Of a stretch of 64,000 bases of DNA, positions 46,541 to 59,537 are shown piece after piece. The DNA is from Blepharisma japonicum (lineage: Eukaryota > Ciliophora > Heterotrichea > Heterotrichida > Blepharismidae). Position 1 is the first letter of the stretch. Each line of letters starts with the position of its first letter. The stretch covers positions 427,840-491,839 of the forward strand of contig CATKHK010000024.1 of assembly GCA_949751835.1 (NCBI GenBank). The letters run 5' to 3'. The notes beneath the pieces are model-generated. The model did no database searches. It worked only from the letters and a program-made list of their open reading frames with translations, and was not told where the DNA came from. The position numbers and the translations under genes were made by a program.

Positions 46541-47264
46541 AGATATTAATATTTATAATTCGCTAATATTATTACTTTTATAGATATACAAGATTATATT
46601 AATTTTAAGATGGGTAATGTAATTAATTGTATTAAATCTTGAGTTTTAGCCTTTATTTAAATCTTTGACTTCGTATTGGCATATTAAACATATTTCGATT
46701 TTAACATGTATATATTTTTTATAAATTGATGTCATAATATAGCTCTAGATTCCTTTCTTCAAGAAATTTAATATAACTGTCTCAGTGTTTATATAAAATT
46801 TGAGTCATTTTTATTAAATATAGACTCAAAATCATTAATCTCATGCTTTTTTATATTTAAAATAGTCAAATTTTAGCTGGTGAGTATAATTAAAATTAAA
46901 CTCAATTTTTGCTTTAAATTGGCTATATGGTTAATTAAGTTTTTATGATTCCTCTTCATATTTATATGAACAAAATTCATTTCATGAACTCTCTTTACTG
47001 CTCAAATCTTGATCAAAAAATCAAGCCGCTTTGTCCAGTAGTTTACATCATGACTTGTCAAGCACTATTAAAATAGGAATTATTAATTTTATGTTATAAT
47101 TAATTATTTAATCTGTATAAGAAGGAATTTTTGATATCATATATGAAAAAATTTAATAATTTATAGCCAAAATATTCATATTTTTATATTCAAAAATTAA
47201 TGTAAGTTATATAATTTATAAAAGTCAATAAAAATCGTGGCTATTTAGAAAATTTCTTATTTTA
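46541..47264 (-). pseudogene. Spacer with N-terminal relic (about 46800-46990)
   Basis: The minus strand contains KNLINHIANLKQKLSLI, matching the ILINYITNIKQKFSLYI segment of gene J's N-terminal region, with degraded sequence around it. Nothing else is recognisable. Confidence 0.45.
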
Positions 47265-49609
47265 TTAAGAATTTTTTTCTATTTCTTCATTTTCAATTTG
47301 AATCAAGTACCGATGAGCTAAGATCATTGCTGCTGTATTTGAAGTATACTGATTATATGTGCTTAATGACTTTTCATAGTACGCCTTTGACTCTGTAATT
47401 CTTTTTTTATATTTATATAAATGCCCAAGCAAAAAATATAAATTTGCTTTTAAATCCCAGCTAATCAAAAATTTGGTTTTAAAAATCTCTTCAATATATT
47501 TCAAAATTTTTTCTGCTTTTAAGCAATCTCCATATCTAAAATTAACATAAAGTGCAGCAAACGATATTCAGTTTAAAATTTCATCATGTTGGAGAGGCTG
47601 TATCTTTTCTGGAGGATCCTTCAGGATTTTATCAATTTTAAAATTTTTTTCTATTTGGTCCAAGCATTGATCTGCTTCTGCTGTTTTACCTTGAATAAGT
47701 TTAAGTCTTGCTTCTATTAGTAACAAATCGCTCTGCAAACCATTTAAAGCTGGATTTTTTTCTAAAATTTCTCATGCTTTATGTAAAGCAGTTTCACATA
47801 TTTTAATTTCAAAATTTGAGAAAAAATAATCAATAAGATGACGCAATGAGCTTAAATCACGGTCATATAGGCAATAATCATAATAATCAATAAGCCTAAA
47901 AGCTTCTATAAAATAAGAATGAGCGCTATCTCTATCGTCTATGCTATAATATGATTTTCCAATCACTGCATTTATAATGCAAATATATTTGTTATCTACC
48001 TGATCTCGACTGGAAAGCAGCATTTTTACTTTAAGATAATATTCTAAAGATTTGCTATAATTTTGTTTCATAGAATAAATAAATCCAATATAATACTTAG
48101 TTTCTAGGAGTTCATTACCATAATAAAAGATTTCAATAGTTTCAAAATATCATAAAGCATCATCATAGTGTTCATAATATAAATAAAATCTTCCTATAGT
48201 ATCAAAACTATATTTAATTTGAGGATGGCCAAATGGTAAAATCCCACAGCAGGATTTTGCATTGGCAAACATTTTCTGTGCTTTTTTCAAGTCATTTTTT
48301 TGACAATAAGCTAGACCTAAATCCATATATAAATCTACTAGTCTATATGGGTCGTTTCCTTTGCATATATGTATAGATTTTCATATAGATTCTATTGCTT
48401 TATCAAAATCTCTTGCGGCGCTATAAATTATCCCTAAAATATCATAATATGCATAAATTTTTGCATAACGTGATAGATTTTTAACAATTTCGATTATTTT
48501 TTTAATTTTTTGGACATCTTCTTTCATATAGAAATAAGTGCCTTAGTAGTATATAAGATTTTACTAATGATGCTATGTCGCCTGTCTGCATCTGAATCTT
48601 GATTAATGATTCGGAGACTGATATTGCTTTTTGAAAATTGCCATTTGTCATATATAGTGCTCCTAGCATTAGACTAATCTCATTTGCTTCCTTCATTTTC
48701 CTATTTTTTAAAGAAATAGATACTAGATTTCTCAAGTAGTAGTGTGCTAGATCATAGTCATTTCTGTTTTGAAATACAACTGAAAATGCACGATAAAGCA
48801 AATAATAAACTTCATATTGACTAAACAAGAAAATTCGACTTCTAATTTTGCTCATTTTTGTTTCAAATTGGGAAATTTTTTATTCTGAATAAATTCATAG
48901 GTGATACTTTTTAATTGTCTTAATAAATTTAATTTTTCATTATTAAATTCATAAGTTTCATAAATATTTTCTCAATTTTGGAGCAATTCATATGCCATTT
49001 CATATTCAGATGCTGCAATAAATCAAAAAATATCAAAGAAATAACTCTTGAGAGATCAAAATCATCATAATAAGATGGATATGGTCAACCATGGATATAT
49101 TTTTTGTCTTCAAATTTGAAATAATTGAAATCAAATAAATGTCAGAAAACTATTAATCTGTAAGCAGCTCATGGATCTTTAGGAATTTTAAGTTCGTTTA
49201 CATATTTTGATGCTTCACTTGGTGTATGAATAAAAAAATATTCTAAAGGACTAAAAAATATCTTCATTGAAATAGATTTCCTTGTCATTAAAAATTTTAA
49301 AAGTCCATTACATGCGCACCAAATGCCATTGAGAATTTTTAATGATTCAAAATGATTTTCAGGAGTTTCTTGTGTGCTAGACAGTTCAATTAGTTGTTTA
49401 AAACACTGAATAATTATCTGCTTCATAGAAATTATATATTTGATTAAAATTGTCCTTGACTCATTGTTTGTTGGAACTTTTATGTGATTTATGATGTGCT
49501 CTGAAAATCCCTGTTTATGAGAAAAATAATGCTTTGAGCAGAGATATTTTTGGCAGCTACATATATAGATTGCATTGAAAGAATCAAAAGAGCAGCTAAT
49601 TGTTTGCAT
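47265..49609 (-). CDS. Cys/His-TPR family protein L, three apparent frame slips
   Basis: The start is MQTISCSFDSFNAIYICSC at 49609 and the stop is TAA at 47265. The complete domain order is present: Cys/His cluster, SPLEYFFIHTP, FDFNYFKFEDKKYIHGW, EYEMAYELLQNW, TPR-like helices and the end EKSLSTYNQY. Coding homology with gene J continues across three one-base frame changes, near 49040 (after DDFDLS), 48850 (after NLKQKW) and 48545 (KSYILL then TYFYMKED). All parts look conserved, so sequencing errors, a very young pseudogene or unrecognised small introns are alternatives. I could not find a GT...AG intron of suitable size at the third site. Confidence 0.65.
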
Positions 49610-49645
49610 AACTTTATGCTTAATTTATTTATTATAAATTTATAA

Positions 49646-52384
49646 TTATCATGAAGGCTGAGATGTGTATTCTATAAATTCTTTAAATGCGAAAAATAAT
49701 GATTTTGGCACTTCATTTTCTTTTGTATGCTCGTTCAGGCCTCAGCCGTAAGTGTTGAGAAAAGGAGTTGTTCACCATAGAGCAAATGATTCCACAGAGA
49801 AAAGCCTACTGGATAAATTTACACATAAAAGAGTAAGTATTTTCTTCTTCTTATTATTATAAGATCCTCTTTTTTTTGCTTTATTATCGGGCACTGATTG
49901 ATGGCATAATCTCAGAAACTCGCATTTACATCAATCTAGTAAATATATTTTTATTAAATTTAAAAGAGTTTTATAAATTTCAAGTTTATTTAATTGTATG
50001 GGTAATAATAAATATAACCAAATGTTTATTCTACTTTTATTAGGTTTTTGCATGCTTGAATTGATAACGCCTGCAATCCATTGAACAGCGCTAATTAGAT
50101 CTTCAAGTTCAGCCTTATTATTTAGCATTTTTTGCCTTAAGAACTCATTTTGATTGATCTCTTTGAGTAAATTCAATAATTTCTGGTTATATTCTTTTGC
50201 TTTTATTCAGTTTTCTTGTTCAATATATATTTCTTGGAGATTTGCATACACATGGTAACACATTATTAGATGAGTAGGTGAGTTTATATCAAGTGTAGAC
50301 TCAATAGTCTTGCAAATCTCTTCTGCTTTAGAAAAGTTGCTTTTTTGCCTAATATAAATAGTGCTAATCATGAGAAAATTATTTACGCTGTTTAGATTTA
50401 TTTTACTTTTGGACATTAATAAAGTCTTTTCTAGGTTCATTAGTTTTTCTGCTTTATATAGATATTCATCTGCTTCTAAAATTTTATTTTGTTCAAAAAA
50501 TAGCGTTGATCATTCTATAAAAAGTTCGCATTTTAGCACAATGTCACTGTTGTTTGACAATAAATTTGTTTTCATTTCTAAAAACGCTTTGCATTTATCA
50601 TAATCACATTTATTATAAAAGAACGTATAAAGTGAATTAAATAAAACACTTTCTTCTCATGTATTGATTTCTAAGTAATTTATAAGCTCAAATGCTTTGG
50701 TGTAAAAACAATTAGCTTCTTCTGAGCATATTTTGCGTTCGTAAATGCTACCGATTATTGCATAAGTGTTAAACAATTTAAATTTATTTGGGGAGGAAAA
50801 ATAACAGTCTTTTGCCTCAATGCAACATTGCAATGCCTTATCATAATTCTCCATAGCATAATTAGAAACTCCAATACCAAATTTAGCATCTCCTAAATCT
50901 TTTCCTCTGCAGTAGCTAATTATTCTTTCATAATACTCTATTGCATCTTTATAGCAAAAAGTTAATATATAATAGTTTCCCAACTCCTTATAAATCGATA
51001 CGTTTAGAAGATTCCCCATAGGCTGATTTCCAACACGAGATTTTGCATTGCAAAGAGCTCGATGAGCCTTTTTAAAATTTCTCTTCTTGATATAAATTTG
51101 CCCTGCGCGTAAATAGTAAAATGCTAAATCCAAAGAAGTTTTTATATTTTTTTCCTCTAAAGATTTTATCAGTTTTAATGAGGTAATGAGAGCTTTATCA
51201 AGATCATCTATTTTATAGTAAAATTCTAAAATTTCTGCATCAAATTTATGCGTATTCGTACAAGATTCAATAATATTTTTAACTATTTTTATTATCTTTT
51301 CTGCTTTTCGGTATTTTTTATAATCAATGTAATATGATAGCAAATAAAAATAAGAATCAATTATCTCTTTTGTGTTATCTGAAGAGTCTTTAGATAATCT
51401 GATAAACTTTCAATAGGCTTTCTTTGCTTTTTTATAATCTTCATAGAGGCTGTAATGCATACCTGAATTATAATAAAATAAAACCTCAAATTCAATATTA
51501 TGTTTATGATCAAGAATTTCAATTTTTTTAAAACAATAAGATACTAATTTTATATCATTTAACCCATAAAATAGATTTCCTAAAATGGTATAGAATAATA
51601 TATAATTTGAAATTTCTACAACAGTTTCGAAATTTTTTCATTGATTTACTAATACTGAGACATTTCTATTTTTGATAAAATGATGAAGAGGTTGAAAGAA
51701 AATTTTTAAAAAATTTGCTCTTTCTTTATCAGCAAGCATTTCAATGATTATCAAATTCCCTAGGGATTCTAGAGCCATTTCGTACTCACGTGTACCCAAA
51801 GATGTCAGTAAAACATATAAACAAATATTTGGTAAAGTTTCCTCATTTAAGCTTTGATCATAATTCCAGCCAAAAATATATCTTTGCTCCTCAAATATGA
51901 AATAATTGAAATCGAATAAGTGGATTTCGAAGGGCGACTCAATAAATTCTTCAAAGGTTTCTGGAAATTTGAAGCTATTAACAAATTTAATTACTGTTTC
52001 TGAAGGCTGATGCAAAAAATACTCAAACGAAGTGAAAATGAGCTTCATGGGGATAGACTTAACTTTTATCAAAAATAGTAGCACAAAATTCAATCTAGTA
52101 TGATAATCGTTATAGACTCGTAAAAAATTTTCATAGCTTTCCGAATTTTTGATAACCCATTTTCTTGATTTATCATAATATAAAACAAGCATTTCCTTTA
52201 TAGAAATGATAAAATTGATTAAAATCTGTCTTGATTCATCGTTTACTGAATTTTTGATACGCTCAATTTTGTGCTTAGGAAAATTCTTTAAGTGTGAAAA
52301 ATAGTGCTTTGAGCACTGCATTTTTTCACAGCTGCATATATAGATTGCGTCATAAGAATCCTCAGAACATCTATGTTTTACCAT
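49646..52384 (-). CDS. Cys/His-TPR family protein M, extended C-terminus
   Basis: The start is MVKHRCSEDSYDAIYICSC at 52384. The cluster C6, C17, C19, C24, H27, H31, H38 is the fullest in the window. FEYFLHQPSE and FDFNYFIFEEQRYIFGW follow, then helical repeats close to gene N. The frame is continuous with TGA-Trp codons (51638, 50657, 50207). Homology to N and O ends around 50060, but with TGA read as Trp the frame stays open through 49931 to TAA at 49646. This gives 912 aa, about 140 more than N, and stops 36 bp before gene L's start. The extra tail is unlike the family and overlaps duplicated spacer DNA with an N-terminal-domain relic in another frame, so it may be fortuitous. Confidence 0.8.
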
Positions 52385-53560
52385 GCTTAATATTTATATA
52401 ATTTTAATATCACTCTTGATTCTACATAAATAAGGTCAATATAAAGATTGCATCTTAAGTAATTTTATTCTAAGGAAGAAGTGGCTTAAGATATTTAAAT
52501 AAATTCTATTTAAAATTATTCAGAATCATTGAGTTATTAAAATAGTTATATGAAATTAATTTAATAACCTGGTTTATTGGGCTGTGATAATTCCTATTGC
52601 TAAGTTAAATTTCCTTTTGGTTTAAGTACGTCCTTGTAAAGAACTAAATGCATAGTCCTTGAGCACCTTTGGCAAGGAAAAGGCCAAAAGAGAGATAATT
52701 TTACCTTCTTCTAACCAAAATCTTTATTCAAATACTAGCACTGAGAAAACTTTGAGATCTTATGATTCTGGCTTAAAAGAATTGTGCTAGTAAATTGAAA
52801 AGATCATAAGTTCTAGATAGCAAAGTAAGAGCAAGGCCTACTTTTAAATTTATTGACGTTACATCCTGACGATTTTAAAACGGTGATATTCTAAATATGA
52901 GAAAAGCTTAGGTAGTCCCACCAGTACTGAGTTGCAACTATATGATATTTTTCTAATGCGAAAGTGATAATAAGTCATTCAATAATATTTCTATGAATCC
53001 CCTGTACTTCCTGTTTTGAAATCTAATCACATGTTTTGTTATAATATACGAAGTCTTTTGGCACTGCACAATATGGCAGCTAGAACAATTAATATTCATT
53101 TAGAAGATTTTCATTATTGTTAGGTCTAATCAGCCACTTTTGGATAAAATATTATTAGTAATTATTGCATATAACAAGGAAAATACTTTAAATGTGAAAA
53201 ATAATGATTTTGGCACTTCATTTTCTTTTATATGGTCGTTCAGGCCTCAGCCGTAAGTGTTGAGAAAAGGAGTTGTTCACCATAGAGCAAATGATTCCAG
53301 GGAAAAGCCTACTAGATAAGTTTATACATTAAAGAGTAAGTATTTTATTATTATTATTATTAGATTCTCGTTTTTTGCTATATTATCGGGTACGCATTGA
53401 TAGCATAATCTCAGAAACTCTCATTTGACATCAATCTACTAAATATATTTTATTTAATTTAAAAGAGTTTTATAAATTTCAAGTTTATTTAATGGTATGG
53501 ATAATAATAAATATAGCCAAATGTTCATTCCACTCTTATTTATTTTTTTTTTCGCAAGTT
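52385..53560. other. Spacer, duplicated on both sides
   Basis: 52385-53160 matches 55892-56560 (upstream of gene N). 53180-53560 matches 49650-50060. Both downstream copies contain a minus-strand stub KMKCQNHYFSHLKN of the Cys/His domain at about 53190-53235 (and 49680-49725), so the spacer holds an old family relic. No other gene seen. Confidence 0.55.
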
Positions 53561-55891
53561 TTAATTAATAACGACTCTAATTAATTGAAAAGTACTCATT
53601 AGTTCTTCAAGTTCAACCTTACTCTTTAGCATTTTTTGTCTTAAGAACTCATTTTGATTGATCTCTATGAAGAAATTCAATAATTTCTGATTATATTCTT
53701 TTGCCTTTATTCAGTTTTCTTGTTCGTAATATATTTCTTGGAGATTTTCATACACATGGTAACACATTATTAGATGAGTAGGTGAGTTTATATCAAGTGT
53801 AGACTCAATAGTCTTGCAAATCTCTTCTGCTTTAGAAAAGTTGCTTTTTTGCCTAGTATAAATAGTGCTAATCATGAGAAAATTATTTACGCTGTTTAGA
53901 TTTATTTTACTTTTGGACATTAATAAAGTCTTTTCTAGGTTTATTATTTTTTCTGCTTTAAATAGATATTCATCTGCTTCTAAAATTTTATTTTGCGTAA
54001 AAAATAGTACTGATCACTCTAAAAAATGTTTACTTTTAACTGCTATATCACTGTTGCTTGCCAATCAATTTGTTTTCATTTGTAAAAACGCTTTGCATTT
54101 ATCATAATCACATTTATTATAAAAGAACCTATAAATTGAATCAAATAAAGCAGTTTCTTCTCATTTATAGATTTCTAAGCAATCCATAAGCTCAAATGCT
54201 TTGGTGTAAAAACAATTAGCTTCTTCTGAGCATAGTTTACGTTCGTAAATATTGCCGATCATTGCATAATTGTTAACCAGCTTAGATTTATTTGGGGAGG
54301 AAAAATAATAGTCTTCTGCCTCAATACAGCATTGCAAAGCCTTATCATAGTTTTCCATAGCATAATTAGAAACTCCAATACCGAATATAACATCTCCTAA
54401 ATCTTGTCCTCTGCAATAATTAATTATACTCTCATAATGTTTTATTGCATCTTTAAAGCAAAAAGTTAATAAATAATAGTAACCAAACTCCTTATAGATC
54501 GATAAGTTTAGAAGATTCCCCATTGGCTGAATTCCAACACAAGATTTTGCATTGCAAAGAGCTTGATGAGCCTTTGTAAAATTTCTCTTCTCGATATAAA
54601 TTTGTCCTACGCGTAAATAGTAAAATGCTAAATCAAAAGAAATTTTTATATTTTTTCTCTCATATGATTTTATGAGTTTTAATGAGATAACGAGAGCTTT
54701 ATCAAGATCGCCTATTCAACAGTAAAATTCTAAAATTTCTGCATCAAATTTTTCTGTATTTGTGCAAGATTCAATAATATTTTTAACTATTTTTATTATT
54801 TTATTTGCTTTTTGAATTTCATGAACTGAATAATAAGATATCAAGTATAAATAAGAATCAATTACCTCTTTCGTGTAATTAGAAGAGTCTTTTTTACATA
54901 ATTTGATAAACTTTCAATAATTTTTCTTTGCTTTTTTATGATCTCCATAGAGGCTGTAATCACTTGCTGATATATAAAAATTTAAAACCCTAAACTTTTC
55001 AATATTATGTTGCTTATCATAAATTTCTAATTTTTTTAAACAATAACATGCTAATTTCGTATCATTTAATCCATAAAATAGCTTTTCTGAAACGGTATAG
55101 AACAATAGATAATTTGAAATTTCTAAAACAGTTTCTAAATTTTTTCATTGATTGACTAATATGGTGACATTTCTATTTTTGATAAAATGATGAAGGGATT
55201 GAAGGAAAAGTTTTAAAAAATTTGCTCTTCCTTTATTAACAAACATTTCAATGATTATCAAAGTCTCTAGGGCTTCTAGAGCCATTTCGTACTCACGTGA
55301 ACCCAAAGACATTCCTATAGCATATAAACAAATATTTTGCAAATTAGTCTCATTTAAGCTTTGATGATACTCCCAGCCAAAAATATATCTTTGCTCCTCT
55401 AATATGAAATAATTGAAATTGAATAAGTGGAAATCGAAGGGTGACTTAATAAATCCTTCAAAGATTGCTGGAAATTTGAAGCTATTAATAAATTTAAATA
55501 CTGTTTCTGAAGGCTGATGCAAAAAATACTCAAACGGAGTGAAAATGAGCTTCATGGGGATAGACTTCACTTTTATCAAAAATAATAGCACAAAATTCAA
55601 TCTAGTAAAATAATCGTTATAGACGTGCAAAAAATTTTCATAGCTTTCTGAATTTTTGATAGCCAATTTTCTGTATTTATCATAAAATAAAATAAGCATT
55701 TTCTTTATAAAAATGATAAAAATGATTAAAATCTCTCTTGATTCATTGTTTACTGGAATTTTGATACGCTCAATTTTGTGTTTAGGAAAATTCTTTAAGT
55801 GTGAAAAATAGTGCTTTGAGCACTGCATTTTTTCACAGCTGCATATATAGATTGCGTCATAAGAATCCTCAGAGCAACTATGCTTTACCAT
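53561..55891 (-). CDS. Cys/His-TPR family protein N, intact, 776 aa
   Basis: A 2331-nt frame runs from MVKHSCSEDSYDAIYICSC at 55891 to TAA at 53561, with TGA-Trp at 55145, 54914, 54161, 53711 and within FYCWIGDL. It is a recent tandem duplicate of gene M: the N-terminal 250 residues are nearly the same, and the block MSKSKINLNSVNNFLMIST is identical. The cluster ligands are all retained. FEYFLHQPSE and FNFNYFILEEQRYIFGW mark the middle. The TPR-like part includes GIGVSNYAMENYDKALQCC. Upstream and downstream spacers were copied with the gene. Confidence 0.9.
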
Positions 55892-57185
55892 GCTTAATAT
55901 TTATATAATTTTAATATCACTCTTGATTCTACATAAATAAGGTCAATATAAAGATTGCATTTTAAGTAATTTTATGTAGATAGATTGGAAGCAGGATGAA
56001 TGCAGTTTGAAAAAGATAAGGAAGAAGTGGCTTAAGATATTTAAACAAATTCTATTTAAAATTATTCAGGATCATTGAGTTATTAAAATAGTTATATGAA
56101 ATTAATTTAATAACCTGGCTTATTGGGCTGTGATAATTCCTACTTGCTAAAGTTTGAGATCTTATGATTCTGGCTTAAAAAAAATTGTGCTCGTAAATTG
56201 AAAAGATCATAAGTTCCTAGATAGCAAAGTAAGAGCAAGGCCTACTTTTAAATGTGTTGATTTTACATCCTGATTTTTTAAACAGTGATATATAAATATG
56301 AGAAAAGCTTAGGTAGTCCCACCAGTACTGGTTATAACTATATCTTATTTTTCTAATGCGAAAGTGATGATAAGTTCTTCACAAATCTTTCTATGAATTC
56401 TCTGCACTTCCTGTTTTGAAACCTACTCACATGTTTGTTATAATATGCGAAGTCTTTTGGCATGGCACAATATGGCCGCTAGAGCAATCAATATTCATTT
56501 AGCAGATTTTATTATATTCAGATCTAATCAGCCACTATGGGTAAAATACCAATAGTAATTATTGCATATAAATATAAGATTTCAAATGTATTAAACTTCA
56601 TTTATAGGGTTAAAATCTTCAAATAATAATAAAATTAAAATATCCAACCTAATAAAATAATTAAAAGAGTAAAATCAATGATTTCAGCTTCGTTTTAACA
56701 TTAGTCTTTTCCATTTTTAATTCATTTCTAGTGCATAGCAGCTTTCTTAAATCATGATAATTTCTCTATTAAACGTTAATTCTTAAAAGTTAACTCTCAA
56801 CAGAAAAGTGTCAAATCATAAATTATGTCATATTAGTGAAAATATTAATAACGTATAAATTTATTTAAATTATGTTTTAGACATATATATATTCTCATTA
56901 AAAGATAGAGTTATTTGTTAGTAATTTAAAAATAATTTTGAATTTTATAGTTTTTTGTTTTCATTAGATTTACTATTACAATTAAAAATTGTTTATATAT
57001 TGATATAGTCTCACATAAGGTAGAGAGCCTTAATTTTTAAAAGAATAGCAGAATAAAATTAAAAATAGTAATCGACTTGCTTTATTGCTATCTTGAAAGC
57101 CTATTTATATAATTAATTTAATTTAGAAATGATTTATATTATTTTAATTGGTTTTAATAAAGAAATGCCTATCATACTTTCAGCA
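55892..57185. other. Spacer
   Basis: 55892-56560 duplicates 52385-53160, with a 50-bp difference near 55980. 56560-57185 is very A+T-rich and shows no gene or repeat that I can support. Confidence 0.5.
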
Positions 57186-59537
57186 TTATAAATTTTTATT
57201 AATATTTTCTGCAATTTTATTGTTTAACTTTATCCGTTCTCCAATATTAGCTTTATCTACATTAAAATACTCATTCTGACTCATTTCTTTAAGTATTTTG
57301 AATAATTTCTGATTATATTTTTTTGCTTTTATTCATCTTCCTTGTATAATATAAATTTCTTGAAGTAAAAGAAATGCATTGTAGCAATTATATAAATTAA
57401 TAGGCAAGCTTGCATCAAGAGCTAGGTCAATAGTTTTGCAAATCTTTTTAGCCTTCTCATTATCTCTTTTATAGTTAGAATACTGATAAGCAATAAATAT
57501 ATAATTTTTGATCCATTCTAAATCTATTCTTCTTTTAGGGTATCGTAGAAAATTTTCTAGATCAATTATTTTTTCAGCTTCGCATAAATATTTTTCTGCT
57601 TCTTCTCTTTTATTTTGCTCAAAATATAGATCTGATAAATCTATAAAGAGCTGAGACTTATATGCTAGATTAGTATCACTATTCAAAAATATTGTTTTTA
57701 ATTGTAAAATCACTTGACATTTTTTATAATCGTATTTTCTGTAAAAATAGTCATAAATGTAACGAAGGAAAAGATCATCTTTTTGGTCCTTAATTTCTAG
57801 GTTATTTATTAGCTCAAAGGCTTTTATATAATAGCAGCTAGCTTTTGCTTTACTATCTAACTCATAATATACTAATCCCATTAATACATTAAGTTTAAAG
57901 AGTTCTCGTATATCTTTATTTTGAATAGAAGAGTAAAATACTTCTACATCAATTAAATATTTCAATGACTTATCAAAGTTTGCCATATAATAATAAGACA
58001 TCCCAATACCGAATTTTAATTTTGGCACGAATGTGTCATTACAGTAATTAATTATGCTTTTATAATGGTATAGAGCATCTTTATAGTATCCATTTTTTAA
58101 ATAATAGTTTCCAAACTCAATATATATAAATATCATTAAATTGGAGCTCATTGGCAGAATTCCAGCACAAGATTTTGCATTATAAAGAGCTCAGTGAGCT
58201 TTTTTGTTATCTCCTTTAGCCCTGTAAATAAATTCTAAGTGTAAGTACATTTTTGATAGGGAAGGAGAATTATTTATTCTTTTTTTCCTGTACATTTTTA
58301 TAAGCCTCAATAAGATTTTATAAGCTTTATCGAATTCTTCTATATAATAATAAAATATATAAAGCTGTTCATCAACTTCTGGTGCATCCTTATTCAATTC
58401 TGCAAAACTCTCTACCAATTGAATTATTTTATTTACCTTTTCTTTTTTTTTATAATGCAAATAATAAGATGCCAAATAATAATAAGTAATAATTATATCT
58501 TTTGATTTGGTATAATTAGAATGAAGGCTAGATATTCTGATAAATTGTTTAAAGTATTTTTTAGCTTTTTTAAAATTTCCTGTATCTCAATGCCTTTCTG
58601 CTAATATACGAACTATATCTGTATTTTTAAATTCATCCTTATGGATATCATTTTGGATCTTTTCTTCAATTTTTTTAAAGCAATAAGATGCTAAGTTGGG
58701 TGTTTTTAAGCCATTAAACAGCTTTGATGAAAGATCATAGAACAAATAATAATAATCTGGTAATTTCAATAATAGAGCTTCAATCTTTTTTCATTGTGCT
58801 ATTAAATTGAGGAATTTTTTTTCTTTTATAAAATTACCTAAAATTTCTTTAAATCTACGAAAAAATAGGAAATCTATTCTACTCTCCATCTCTGCTAGGC
58901 TTATATAATTATTGATTATTTCATAAGCTACCTCATATTCAGATATATCAAGCAATTCACATAAATTTGTCAAACAAACAGATTTTAGGAAAAATTTATG
59001 AAAAACATGATTATAGTATCAACCAAATATATAATTTGTGTCTTCAAATATAAAATAATTGAAATAAAACAAATAATCTATTAATGTGTCATCGAGAAAG
59101 TATTTGAAATTTGTTGGAAAAATAAAATCACTTATATATTTAACTGCTTTATCTGCCAGCTGATGCAAAAAATACTCGAAAGGAGTGAAAAAAAGCTTCA
59201 TAGGAATTCATCGTGCTTTAATCAAAGATAATAGTAAAATATTTAAGCATACGATTCAATAGCAGTAACAATGTATGAGTAATTCATAGTATTCGCCTTT
59301 TCTGATATCTCATTCAATATCTTTGTGATATAATAGAACAAGCATTTTTTTGATTTTGATTACAAAATTGATTAAGATTTGTCTTGATTCATTATTTATG
59401 GGGATTCTGATACGCTCGATTTTATGATCAGGGAAATTCTTTTGGTGAGAAAAATTATGCTTTGAGCAAAGCATTTTTGTACAGCTACATTCGAAGATTG
59501 CATCAAAGCAGTCCTCAGAGCATTTAAATCTTTTCAT
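57186..59537 (-). CDS. Cys/His-TPR family protein O, intact, 783 aa
   Basis: A 2352-nt frame runs from MKRFKCSEDCFDAIFECSC at 59537 to TAA at 57186, with at least seven TGA-Trp codons (59310, 59202, 59019, 58791, 58587, 58191, 57333). The cluster has C6, C10, C17, C19, C24, H27, H31 and H38. TPFEYFLHQ and FYFNYFIFEDTNYIFGW follow, then SEYEVAYEIINN and TPR-like helices such as FGNYYLKNGYYKDALYHY. It is the most diverged of the M/N/O subgroup and shares their C-terminal form (KYNQKLFKILKEMSQNE). No insert. Confidence 0.9.

Noticed and set aside
48502-48560. Tiny spliceosomal intron explaining the third frame slip of gene L
   Set aside because: No GT...AG pair at a 15-17 nt spacing fits; the simplest reading is a single extra base.
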